A stretch of 64,000 nucleotides of DNA from Herbiconiux sp. VKM Ac-1786 (GTDB lineage Bacteria > Actinomycetota > Actinomycetes > Actinomycetales > Microbacteriaceae), in NCBI RefSeq assembly GCF_015350805.1, contig NZ_JADKSG010000001.1:496001-560000 (forward strand), in the 5' to 3' direction. Of this stretch, positions 18,224 to 27,961 are shown piece after piece. How positions within the stretch are numbered: position 1 is the stretch's first letter; each line of letters starts with the position of its first letter. The position numbers and the translations under genes are program-made. Below the pieces are notes generated by a model. It was not told the DNA's origin. It made no database searches and saw only the letters and a list, made by a program, of their open reading frames with translations.

Positions 18224-19917
18224 TGCTCGCCGTCTCTCGCTCGGGGGGTCTCGTCGTCGGACTGCAGCATCGCCTGCTCGATCAGCCGGTCGATCTCGGG
18301 GTCGCCGCCGCCGTCACCGCTCCGACCGCCGTCGCGATCTCCGCGGCCGGGCCGGAGCGACGTGTCGTAGTCGTCGTAGTCGCTGTCGACGGCGTTGGCC
18401 GCCGCCCGGTCGTCGTCGAACTGCACGTCGCCCGCCGACTCGACGGCGGTTCCGGATGCGCGGCCCGCCGACCCCGCTGCGGTGACGCCGCTCGCACCGA
18501 CCTCGATGCCGCCACCCGCACCGCCGCCCGCGCCCCCGGCGCTCCCGGCCGCCCCGCCGCCACCAGCCCCGCCGCCCGCGGTCCCGCCGCCACCGGCCGT
18601 CGCCGCCTCCATCAGGGCGATCGCCTCGTCCCGCTCGAGGTCGCCTGTCGCGCGCCCGGCACCCGCCGCGCTGCCGACCGGCCCTGCACCGAGCGACGCC
18701 CCAGACCCAGCCCCGGCGAGCGCCGCGGCCGCCGCCCGCGCCTTCTTGCGCTTCGTCCCGAGCACCGCCGACCCGATCCGCTCGGAGTTCACCGCGAGGA
18801 TCGGCCCCATGATCGCCATGATCAGCACGTACAGACCGGCGAACGGCTGGATGCGCTCATCGAGCCCCGCCCCCAGCGCGAGCGTCGCCAGGATCAGCGC
18901 GAACTCCCCCCGGTTCTGCAGGATCGCGGTGGTGTTGATGCCCGCCTGCGGCCCCAGCCCGTTCAGCCAGGCCACGAACTGCCCGGCCACGATGTTGAGG
19001 GCCACCGTCATGCCCACCGCGGCGAGCACCGGCACGATCACGTCGGGGAACTTCGACGGATCGAGCCCCAGCCCGAAGTTGAGGAAGAAGAACGCGCCGA
19101 ACACGTCGCGCAGCGGGATCGCGATGTGCTCGATCCGGTTGCGGTACCGGGTCGCACCCAGCACGAGCCCGATCAGGAACGCACCGATCGCATCCGTCAC
19201 CCCGAGGATCTCGCCGAGCCCGCCGAACATGATCGCCAGCCCGAAGAACAGGATCGTGAAGAGCTCGTCGTCCTTCGTGCGGAAGATGCGCGAGACGAAC
19301 CGCCCGCCCCAGCGCGCGGCCGTGAACATCACGACGAGGAAGAGGAACGAGATGCCGAGCTTGCCGACCACCGGCCAGATCTCGGTCTCGCCCGAGAGCA
19401 CGACCGAGACGATGGCGAGGTAGATCGCGATGAAGACGTCCTCGACGACCGTGACGCCCAGGATCATCGGCGTCTCGCGGTTCGCCAACCGGTTCAGCTC
19501 GATCAGCAGCTTGGTGACGATGGCGCTCGAGGAGGTCGCCGTGATGCCGGCGATGATCAGCGCCTCACGGGTGCCCCAGCCCACGAGGAAGCCGAACGCG
19601 AACCCGACCACCATGTTGATGGCGATGTACGAGCCGCCCGAGACGATCAGCTTGCCCGCGTTGCCCACGAACTCGTCGAGATCGAACTCGAGGCCCAGGT
19701 TGAACAGCAGCAGGATCAGCCCGAAGACCGCGATCAGCTCGATGTACTCCCCGTGCACGAAGTCGATCGGGAACCAGCCGAAGTACGGGCTCGCGAGAAG
19801 ACCCACGACCATGTAGATCGGGATGGCCGGCAGACCGATCTGCTTGCCGAGCCTCCCGAGGACGTAGGCGAGGACGAAGAGGACGCCGAGGACCAGGAGG
19901 TCGGGACCGAGATGCAC
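18220..19917 (-). CDS. Cation:proton antiporter (CPA2, KhtU/KefB-like)
   Basis: 565 residues. The first 390 form about 12 transmembrane helices of the CPA2 exchanger fold, with conserved segments LFNLGLEFDLDEF, GITATSSSAIVTKLL and FFLNFGLGLDPSKF. No TrkA-N or TrkA-C domain is attached; the regulatory RCK_C protein is encoded just upstream, as in KhtTU K+/H+ antiporters. The last 175 residues are low complexity: Ala/Gly/Ser-rich, then Asp-rich (DSDYDDYD). Likely role K+ efflux or pH homeostasis. GTG start. Confidence 0.88.
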   Translation of the reverse strand: MHLGPDLLVLGVLFVLAYVLGRLGKQIGLPAIPIYMVVGLLASPYFGWFPIDFVHGEYIELIAVFGLILLLFNLGLEFDLDEFVGNAGKLIVSGGSYIAINMVVGFAFGFLVGWGTREALIIAGITATSSSAIVTKLLIELNRLANRETPMILGVTVVEDVFIAIYLAIVSVVLSGETEIWPVVGKLGISFLFLVVMFTAARWGGRFVSRIFRTKDDELFTILFFGLAIMFGGLGEILGVTDAIGAFLIGLVLGATRYRNRIEHIAIPLRDVFGAFFFLNFGLGLDPSKFPDVIVPVLAAVGMTVALNIVAGQFVAWLNGLGPQAGINTTAILQNRGEFALILATLALGAGLDERIQPFAGLYVLIMAIMGPILAVNSERIGSAVLGTKRKKARAAAAALAGAGSGASLGAGPVGSAAGAGRATGDLERDEAIALMEAATAGGGGTAGGGAGGGGAAGSAGGAGGGAGGGIEVGASGVTAAGSAGRASGTAVESAGDVQFDDDRAAANAVDSDYDDYDTSLRPGRGDRDGGRSGDGGGDPEIDRLIEQAMLQSDDETPRARDGEQ

Positions 19918-19925
19918 GCGCCCGC

Positions 19926-20456
19926 TCAGCTTCCGGGCGGACCGTCGACGACTCCTGCTTTCGCCTTCAGCTCACCGGTGCGGAAGAAGGCGAACGCCTT
20001 GGCGACCTTCTCCGGGGAGCCGGCGACCACGAGGGTGTCGCCGGGGAAGACCTTGAAGTCGGGGGCGGGGGCGGGGTTCGCGGAGTCTCCGCGCACGACG
20101 GCGACGACCGTGAGGCCGGCGATGCCGCGATCGGCCGGGCTGCCGAGGGGCTGGCCGGCGATGTGGTCCTCGTAGTCGACCGTGAACCAGTCGATGCTGA
20201 GGCCCGGGATCTGGTCGAGCGCCGTCAGCGACTCGGTGATCTGGGTGCCGCCGAGCAGCTCGGCGAGGGTGTGCGCCTCGTCGTCGGACAGACGAAGCGA
20301 CACTTTCGTGGCGTCGCCGTCTTCGTCGTCGCTGAAGCTGATCAGGTCGCTGTGGCCCGAGCGGTGCGCGATGACGCCGACCTTGCCGCCGTCGCTCGTC
20401 ACGAAGGTGTGCAGCACTCCGACTCCGGGAAGCTTCACGCGCTTCACGTCGACCAT
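19926..20456 (-). CDS. Antiporter regulatory subunit with TrkA-C (RCK_C) domain, KhtT-like
   Basis: 176 residues. The N-terminal domain (VKLPGVGVLHTFVTSDGGKVGVIAHRSG) resembles KhtT, and residues 90-165 form the RCK_C domain (GIAGLTVVAVVRGD...FKVFPGDTLVVAGSPEKV) that senses nucleotides. It should gate the antiporter encoded 8 nt downstream. AGGAGGAGA precedes the ATG, and a perfect 11-bp inverted repeat lies directly upstream of that ribosome binding site. Confidence 0.88.
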   Translation of the reverse strand: MVDVKRVKLPGVGVLHTFVTSDGGKVGVIAHRSGHSDLISFSDDEDGDATKVSLRLSDDEAHTLAELLGGTQITESLTALDQIPGLSIDWFTVDYEDHIAGQPLGSPADRGIAGLTVVAVVRGDSANPAPAPDFKVFPGDTLVVAGSPEKVAKAFAFFRTGELKAKAGVVDGPPGS

Positions 20457-20469
20457 GGCCGTCTCCTCC

Positions 20470-20506
20470 TGGGATCACCGCGGACGAGTGCCCGTCGGTG
20501 ATCCCA
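20470..20506. promoter_or_regulatory. 11-bp inverted repeat upstream of the khtT-like gene
   Basis: TGGGATCACCG-N15-CGGTGATCCCA, abutting the Shine-Dalgarno of the KhtT-like gene. A minus-strand TAAACT lies just upstream. It could be an operator or a 5'-UTR hairpin. The remainder of 20457-20615 shows nothing clear. Confidence 0.45.
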
Positions 20507-20615
20507 GTTTAGTGGAGGGGCATCCGGAGCCCGTCGCCTGGGGAGACTGTTCGCACAGGGCGCACCTGTGCAGGAGAGGACGGCCCAGAAGCCGCCAGCG
20601 ACGGAAGACCGGACC

Positions 20616-22346
20616 TCAGTCGGTCTTCACGATGTCCGGCGCCTCGAGCCGCACCCGCTCGGCCGACTCGTCGTCGGGCTGCAGCTGGCTGGCCCGCTCG
20701 GCCTCGACCCGCTCGAGGTACACCGCGATCTCCTTCTCGACCTGCTCGTCGCTCCAGCCGAGCACCCCGGCCATCAGGCGCGCGGCGACCGGCGCGGCCG
20801 ATACCCCGCGGTCCCAGGCCTCGATCGAGATGCGGGTGCGCCGGGCGAGCACGTCGTCCAGGTGCAGCGCGCTCTCGTGGGAGGCGGCGTAGACCACCTC
20901 GGCCGCGATGTAGTCGTCGGCGCCGGGCAGCGGTTCGGCGAGCGACGGGTCCTCGGCGATGAGGGCGAGCAGCTCATCCGTCAGCGTGCCGTAGCGGTTC
21001 AGCAGGTGCTCGATGCGCACCGGATGCACGCCGAACCGGCGCGCGATCTTCTCGCGCTTGTTCCAGGCCGCCTTGTACCCCTCGGCGCCGAGCAGCGCGA
21101 TGTCCTGCGTGACCGACGGCGAGATCTTCCCGTCGAGCGCGGAGACGGCGGCGTCGATGGCGTCCTTCGCCATCACGCGGTACGTCGTCCACTTGCCGCC
21201 CGCGATCACCACGAGACCGGGCACCGAGTGCGCGACGAGGTGCTCGCGCGACAGCTTCGAGGTCTGGTCGCTCTCGCCGGCGAGCAGCGGGCGGAGGCCC
21301 GCGAACACGCCCTCGACGTCCTCCCGGGTGAGCGGCACGGCGAGCACCTTGTTGACGTGCTCGAGCAGGTAGTCGATGTCGGCGGCGGTCGCGGCCGGGT
21401 GCGCCTTGTCGAGGTTCCAGTCGGTGTCGGTGGTGCCGATCAGCCAGTGCCGGCCCCACGGGATGACGAACAGCACGCTCTTCTCGGTGCGGAGCAGGAG
21501 CCCCGATTTGCCCTGGAAGCGGTCGCGCGGCACGACGAGGTGGATGCCCTTCGAGGCCCGCACCTTGAACTGCCCGCGCTCCCCCACCATCGCCTGGGTC
21601 TCGTCGGTCCAGACGCCGGTGGCGTTCACGACCTGCTTGGCGCGGATGTCGAACTTCTCGCCCGTCTCGAGGTCGTGCGCGTGCACGCCGACGACCCGCT
21701 CGCCGACCTTGATGAAGCCCTCGACCTGCACGCGGCTGGCCACGTGCGCGCCGTAGGAGGCGGCGGTGCGGGCGAGGCTCGAGACGTAGCGGGCGTCGTC
21801 GACCTGGGCGTCGTAGTACGTGATGCCGCCGATCAGAGCATCCTTCGCCAGGCTCGGCATCAGCTCCTGCACCTGCTTGCGCGAGAGGTGGCGGTGGTGC
21901 GGCACCCCGGGCGGGCGGCCGCCGGAGTAGCTGAAGATGTCGTAGAGCAGCATGCCGGCGCCGATGTAGGCGCGCTCGATCACGCGCTTGTTCAGCGGGT
22001 AGAGGAAGCGCACGGGCTTGACGAGGTGCGGCGCGATGCGCTGCAGCAGCAGCCCGCGCTCGATCAGGGCCTCGCGCACGAGCCGGAAGTCGAGCTGCTC
22101 GAGGTAGCGGATGCCGCCGTGCACGAGCTTCGACGACCGGCTCGAGGTTCCGGATGCCCAGTCCCGCGCCTCGACGAGGCCGGTGCGGAGCCCGCGGGTC
22201 ACGGCATCGAGCGCGGCACCCGTGCCGACGATGCCGCCGCCGACCACGAGGATGTCGAGCTCTTTGTCCTTCAGCGAGGCGATCGCGTCCCGACGTTCGT
22301 CGGGACCGATCTTGGTGGAGTGCGAAACCGACGTCGTCGTGGCCAT
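20616..22346 (-). CDS. glpD: Aerobic glycerol-3-phosphate dehydrogenase
   Basis: FAD-dependent, membrane-associated oxidation of sn-glycerol-3-phosphate to DHAP with electron transfer to menaquinone. 576 residues. The FAD-binding dinucleotide motif is VVGGGIVGTGAALDAVTRG; next come the conserved SSRSSKLVHGGIRYLEQLDFRLVREAL and GKWTTYRVMAKDAID. The C-terminal DUF-like cap includes RYGTLTDELLAL. AAGGAGAG precedes the ATG. It lies alone between the KhtT gene and guaB3 on the same strand. Confidence 0.95.
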   Translation of the reverse strand: MATTTSVSHSTKIGPDERRDAIASLKDKELDILVVGGGIVGTGAALDAVTRGLRTGLVEARDWASGTSSRSSKLVHGGIRYLEQLDFRLVREALIERGLLLQRIAPHLVKPVRFLYPLNKRVIERAYIGAGMLLYDIFSYSGGRPPGVPHHRHLSRKQVQELMPSLAKDALIGGITYYDAQVDDARYVSSLARTAASYGAHVASRVQVEGFIKVGERVVGVHAHDLETGEKFDIRAKQVVNATGVWTDETQAMVGERGQFKVRASKGIHLVVPRDRFQGKSGLLLRTEKSVLFVIPWGRHWLIGTTDTDWNLDKAHPAATAADIDYLLEHVNKVLAVPLTREDVEGVFAGLRPLLAGESDQTSKLSREHLVAHSVPGLVVIAGGKWTTYRVMAKDAIDAAVSALDGKISPSVTQDIALLGAEGYKAAWNKREKIARRFGVHPVRIEHLLNRYGTLTDELLALIAEDPSLAEPLPGADDYIAAEVVYAASHESALHLDDVLARRTRISIEAWDRGVSAAPVAARLMAGVLGWSDEQVEKEIAVYLERVEAERASQLQPDDESAERVRLEAPDIVKTD

Positions 22347-22395
22347 GGGACTCTCCTTGGTGCCGAGCTAGTCGCTCGTAGCGTCCCTCTTCACG

Positions 22396-23514
22396 CTAGT
22401 CAACGCGGTACGGGGCGACAACCACTTCGACCCGCTGGAATTCCTTGAGGTCGCTGTAGCCGGTGGTCGCCATCGAGCGCCGAAGGGCTCCCATCAGGTT
22501 CGCCGTGCCGTCGGAGACGGGCGACGGGCCGTACAGGATCTGCTCGAGCGGGGCGACCTGGCCCACGTGCACGCGCTGGCCGCGGGGCAGCTGCGCGTGG
22601 TGCGCCTCGGCTCCCCAGTGCCAGCCGGCTCCGGGCGCGTCGGATGCACGCGCGAGCGCACTGCCGAGCATGACTGCGTCGGCGCCGACCGAGATGGCCT
22701 TCACGATGTCGCCGCTCGTGCCGAGGCCGCCGTCGGCGATGACGTGCACGTAGCGGCCGCCCGACTCGTCCATATAGTCGCGGCGGGCGCCGGCCACGTC
22801 GGCGACGGCGGTCGCCATCGGGGCGTGGATGCCGAGCGTCGCACGGGTGGTCGACGCCGCGCCGCCGCCGAAGCCGACCAGCACGCCGGCCGCGCCGGTG
22901 CGCATGAGGTGCAGGGCCGCGGTGTAGGTGGCGGCGCCGCCGACGATCACGGGCACGTCGAGCTCGTAGATGAACTTCTTCAGGTTCAGCGGCTCGGAGT
23001 TCTTCGAGACGTGCTCGGCCGAGACGGTCGTGCCGCGGATGACGAACAGGTCGACGCCGGCGGCGACCACGGTCTCGTAGAGCTCCTGGGTGCGCTGCGG
23101 CGAGAGGGCGCCGGCGACGGTGACTCCGGATGCCCGGATCTCCGCCAGCCGCGCGGTGACGAGCTCGGGCTTGATCGGCTCGGCGTAGATCTCCTGCATG
23201 CGCTCCGTGGACCCGCCCTCGGGCAGGTTGCGGATCTCCTCGAGCAGCGGCTCGGGGTTCTCGTACCGCGTCCACACGCCCTCGAGGTCGAGCACGCCGA
23301 CGCCGCCGAGCTGGCCGATCATGATGGCGGTCTGGGGCGAGACCACCGAGTCCATCGGCGCGGCGAGCACCGGGATGTCGAAGTGGTACGCGTCGATCGA
23401 CCACGTCGTCGACACGTCCTCGGGATCGCGCGTGCGCCGCGACGGCACCACCGCGATGTCGTCGAACGAGTACACGCGGCGCCCGCGCTTGGCGCGCCCA
23501 ATCTCAATTTCCAT
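22396..23514 (-). CDS. GuaB3 family IMP dehydrogenase-related protein
   Basis: 372 residues, an IMPDH/GMP-reductase-type TIM barrel without CBS domains. The barrel start VYSFDDIAVVPSRRT, APMDSVVSPQTA and VIADGGLGTSGDIVKA align with IMPDH. The catalytic loop reads GFGGGAASTTR (Ser221) where the GuaB in this window has [11 protein letters not shown], so the catalytic Cys is replaced by Ser. The family is widespread in actinobacteria as a companion of true IMPDH and has no settled function. ATG 23514 is preferred because MEIEIGRAKRGRRVYSFDD is the family N-terminus. Confidence 0.88.
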   Translation of the reverse strand: MEIEIGRAKRGRRVYSFDDIAVVPSRRTRDPEDVSTTWSIDAYHFDIPVLAAPMDSVVSPQTAIMIGQLGGVGVLDLEGVWTRYENPEPLLEEIRNLPEGGSTERMQEIYAEPIKPELVTARLAEIRASGVTVAGALSPQRTQELYETVVAAGVDLFVIRGTTVSAEHVSKNSEPLNLKKFIYELDVPVIVGGAATYTAALHLMRTGAAGVLVGFGGGAASTTRATLGIHAPMATAVADVAGARRDYMDESGGRYVHVIADGGLGTSGDIVKAISVGADAVMLGSALARASDAPGAGWHWGAEAHHAQLPRGQRVHVGQVAPLEQILYGPSPVSDGTANLMGALRRSMATTGYSDLKEFQRVEVVVAPYRVD

Positions 23515-23547
23515 CACACCCCATCCTATCGACACCGCTCGGTGCGA

Positions 23548-23553
23548 TATGAT
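23548..23553 (+). promoter_or_regulatory. -10 box of leaderless promoter (TATGAT, 5 nt before ATG 23559)
   Basis: TATGAT-GAGCC-ATG on the plus strand. A TCGACA lies upstream, but with only 13 nt spacing it is not a convincing -35. Confidence 0.45.
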
Positions 23554-23558
23554 GAGCC

Positions 23559-23894
23559 ATGCTCATTAACGAAACCCACTCGCCCACCCGTCCCGCCGGC
23601 ACCGCTCTCGGCCTCGCGATCGCGGCCCCGATCGCCTCGGTCGTGGTCGCCCTGCTCTCCCTGGCCCTCGGGGCAGACGGCGCACCGGCCGGCGGCTTCG
23701 CCGCACCGGTCCTCCAGCTCGTGCTCGTGGTCGCACTGCTCGCCGTCAGCACCCACCTCGCGGTGCGCACCCTCCGCGGTCGCGTGGTCGGTCGGCCACG
23801 AACCCTGGCCGTCGTGGCACTGGTCGTCGACGCGCTCGTCGTGCTGACGTTCGTGGCCCCGCTCGCCTACTCCCTCGCGACCCTCAACCAGTAG
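23559..23894 (+). CDS. Small hypothetical membrane protein
   Basis: 111 residues with three or four hydrophobic segments (about 18-40, 48-65, 80-105). No recognised family motif. It is divergent from guaB3 and convergent with guaB, and has no Shine-Dalgarno but a TATGAT box 5 nt upstream. Codon bias fits the genome, supporting a real gene. Function unknown. Confidence 0.7.
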   Translation: MLINETHSPTRPAGTALGLAIAAPIASVVVALLSLALGADGAPAGGFAAPVLQLVLVVALLAVSTHLAVRTLRGRVVGRPRTLAVVALVVDALVVLTFVAPLAYSLATLNQ

Positions 23895-23924
23895 CCGAGG
23901 GCCGCGAGCGGTCAGCGAGGCGGG

Positions 23925-25553
<1,629 letters not shown>

Positions 25554-25581
25554 CTAGCAGAGTCGCTACGACCATAGGCGC

Positions 25582-25612
25582 GGAGAACCCACCACTGCAC
25601 ATGGGGTTCTCC
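25582..25612 (+). promoter_or_regulatory. Leader hairpin just before the livH ribosome binding site
   Basis: 9-bp stem GGAGAACCC / GGGTTCTCC with a 13-nt loop, ending 4 nt before AGGAGG. Could affect translation or act as an attenuator. Confidence 0.45.
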
Positions 25613-25628
25613 TTCAGGAGGTGCTGTC

Positions 25629-26969
25629 TTGATCGCAGGAATCCGTACCGGACACGGGGTACGTCTCGTCACGATGCTGTTGGCGGTGGTCTCCCTCTGT
25701 CTCGGCATCGTGCTGGGCTCGGGGGCCCTGTCGACTTCGGCGACCGAGACCCCCGCTCCGACCCCGACCCCCACGAGCGACTTCACGAACACGCTCACCA
25801 TCAATGGTGTGCTCCGTGACGGCGACAACCTCGTCGAGGGGGCCGAGATCACCGTCGCGGGCGGGTCCGGTTTCGAGGAGACCGCGACCACCGACGACAC
25901 GGGCCGCTGGGCCGTCGTCGTGCCGGAGAAGGGCGAGTACACGGTCACGCTCGACCCCGACACGCTGCCCGACGGCGTCGAGCTGCGCGACCCCGACAAG
26001 GCGACGTCCACCGTCGCGGCCGACGAGTGGCTGACGAACACGCTGACCCGCTCGTTCCCGCTCGGTGCCGACACCCGGCAGACGACGGGCTTCTTCGAGC
26101 AGTTCCTGCAGCGTCTCGCGGCCGGCCTGAACTTCGGCCTGCTGATCGCCCTCGCGGCCATCGGCATCACGCTGATCTTCGGCACGACCGGCCTGAACAA
26201 CTTCGCGCACGGCGAGATGGTGACCTTCGGGGCCATCGTCGCCTGGATCTTCGCGGTGCTTCTCGGCCTCAACATCTTCATCGCGATGGTCATCGCGCTG
26301 GTGCTCGGCGGTGTGTTCGGCTACCTGAACGACTGGCTGCTCTGGCGGCCCCTCAGACGGAAGGGCGTGAAGCTCGTCCAGGCGATGATCGTCTCGATCG
26401 GTCTCGCCATCGCCCTGCGCTACTTCTACCTGATGAACATCGGCGGCGACACCAAGACCATGAGCGTCGGGCTGTCGGATGCGGTCGTGCTCGGCCCGGT
26501 GCGCATCACCACCGGCTCGCTGCTCAGCATGGTGATCTCGGTCGTGGTGCTGCTGCTCGTCGGCCTCTTCCTCACCCGCACCCGCATCGGCAAGGCGACC
26601 CGGGCGGTGTCGGACAACCCGTCGCTCGCCGCCGCATCCGGAATCGACGTCGACCGCATCATCCGCATCGTCTGGGTGATCGCCGGAGCCCTCGCGGCCC
26701 TGGCCGGCGTGATGCTGGCCCTGTACCGCCAGGTCTCGTGGGACATGGGCTTCCAGGTGCTGCTGCTGATGTTCGCCGCGGTCACCCTCGGCGGGCTCGG
26801 CTCCGCCTACGGCGCCCTCGTCGGCTCCATCGTCGTCGGGCTGTTCGTCGAGCTGTCGACGCTGTTCATCCCGCCGGACCTCAAATACGCCGCCGCCCTG
26901 GTGGTGCTCATCGTCGTGCTGCTCGTGCGACCGCAGGGCATCCTCGGGCGCAAAGAACGAATCGGTTAA
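25629..26969 (+). CDS. livH: LivH-type ABC permease with N-terminal extracytoplasmic domain
   Basis: Permease subunit of a branched-chain amino acid type (HAAT) importer. 446 residues. An N-terminal hydrophobic segment (about 13-33) is followed by a Thr/Pro linker (TPTPTS) and an Ig-like, carboxypeptidase-regulatory-type domain at about 52-125 (NGVLRDGDNLVEGAEITVAGG...TTDDTGRWAVVV), then the canonical LivH core from about 150 (GLNFGLLIALAAIGITLIFG, GLNNFAHGEMV, GGLGSAYGALVGS). The start is TTG 25629 with a strong AGGAGG 7 nt upstream. First gene of livHMGF; the true substrate is not deducible. Confidence 0.9.
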   Translation: MIAGIRTGHGVRLVTMLLAVVSLCLGIVLGSGALSTSATETPAPTPTPTSDFTNTLTINGVLRDGDNLVEGAEITVAGGSGFEETATTDDTGRWAVVVPEKGEYTVTLDPDTLPDGVELRDPDKATSTVAADEWLTNTLTRSFPLGADTRQTTGFFEQFLQRLAAGLNFGLLIALAAIGITLIFGTTGLNNFAHGEMVTFGAIVAWIFAVLLGLNIFIAMVIALVLGGVFGYLNDWLLWRPLRRKGVKLVQAMIVSIGLAIALRYFYLMNIGGDTKTMSVGLSDAVVLGPVRITTGSLLSMVISVVVLLLVGLFLTRTRIGKATRAVSDNPSLAAASGIDVDRIIRIVWVIAGALAALAGVMLALYRQVSWDMGFQVLLLMFAAVTLGGLGSAYGALVGSIVVGLFVELSTLFIPPDLKYAAALVVLIVVLLVRPQGILGRKERIG

Positions 26970-26983
26970 GGAAGGAGAGACTC

Positions 26984-27961
26984 ATGGACTGGGGAAACAT
27001 CTTCGGCAACGCCGTCGGCGAGCTGATCAGCCCGACGACCGCCGCCTACGCGCTGGCGGCCATCGGCCTGGGCATCCACTTCGGCTACACGGGCCTCCTG
27101 AACTTCGGTCAGGCGGCATTCCTCCTGATCGGGGCCTACGGCTTCGCGATCCCGACCCTCGCGGGCGCCCCGCTCGTGGTGGCGGTGCTCTGCGCCATCC
27201 TCTGCTCGGTGATCTTCGCGTTCATCCTGGGCATACCGACGCTGCGACTGAGGGCCGACTATCTGGCCATCGTCACGATCGCGGCCGCAGAAGTCGTGAG
27301 ATACGTGGTCACCACCACGGGCCTGACCGACTTCACCGGTGCGGCGAACGGCCTCTCGGGCTTCAAGGGCACCTTCGCGGCGATCAACCCGATCCCGCAG
27401 GGCACCTACGGCTTCGGTCCGTTCACCTACTCGGCCTACGACTGGTGGGTGCGCATCGTCGGCTGGGTGATCGTCATCCTCGCCAGCGTGCTCGTCTTCC
27501 TGCTCATGCGCAGCCCCTGGGGCCGTGTCGTCAAGGGCATCCGCGAGGACGAGGATGCGGTGCGCAGCCTCGGCAAGAACGTCTACTCCTACAAGATGCA
27601 GTCGCTGGTGCTCGGTGGCGTGCTCGGCTCGGTCGCGGGAATCATCTTCATCCTGCCCCGCGCCGTGCAGCCCGCGAACTACACCACGGGCCTGACGTTC
27701 TTCATCTGGACGATCATGCTCCTCGGTGGAGCGGCCACGATCTTCGGCCCGATCATCGGCTCGATGATCTTCTGGGTCGTGCTGTCGCTGACGCAGGGCA
27801 TCCTGTACGGCGCCATCGAGTCGGGGGCCATCGGCTTCCTCTCGACCACCCAGGCGGGCCAGGTGCGATTCATCCTCGTGGGTGTCGCCCTGATGCTGCT
27901 CGTCATCTTCAGACCGCAAGGTATCTTCGGAAACAAGAAGGAGCTGTCCTTCAGTGTCTAA
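26984..27961 (+). CDS. livM: LivM-type ABC permease
   Basis: Second membrane subunit, 325 residues with about eight to ten spans. GYTGLLNFGQAAFLLIGAYGF is the LivM hallmark and SPWGRVVKGIREDEDAVRSLGKNVYSYKMQSLVLGG is the cytoplasmic coupling loop that contacts the ATPases. AAGGAGAG precedes the ATG. Its last 8 nt overlap livG. Confidence 0.95.
   Translation: MDWGNIFGNAVGELISPTTAAYALAAIGLGIHFGYTGLLNFGQAAFLLIGAYGFAIPTLAGAPLVVAVLCAILCSVIFAFILGIPTLRLRADYLAIVTIAAAEVVRYVVTTTGLTDFTGAANGLSGFKGTFAAINPIPQGTYGFGPFTYSAYDWWVRIVGWVIVILASVLVFLLMRSPWGRVVKGIREDEDAVRSLGKNVYSYKMQSLVLGGVLGSVAGIIFILPRAVQPANYTTGLTFFIWTIMLLGGAATIFGPIIGSMIFWVVLSLTQGILYGAIESGAIGFLSTTQAGQVRFILVGVALMLLVIFRPQGIFGNKKELSFSV

Noticed and set aside
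18395-19423. Long plus-strand frames opposite the antiporter gene
   Set aside because: Pro/Ala/Ser-rich shadows of the Gly/Ala/Ser tail of the antiporter with no domain.
22379-22398. TAGCGT/ACGCTA inverted repeat at the guaB3 stop as terminator
   Set aside because: Only 6 bp and partly coding; too weak to call.
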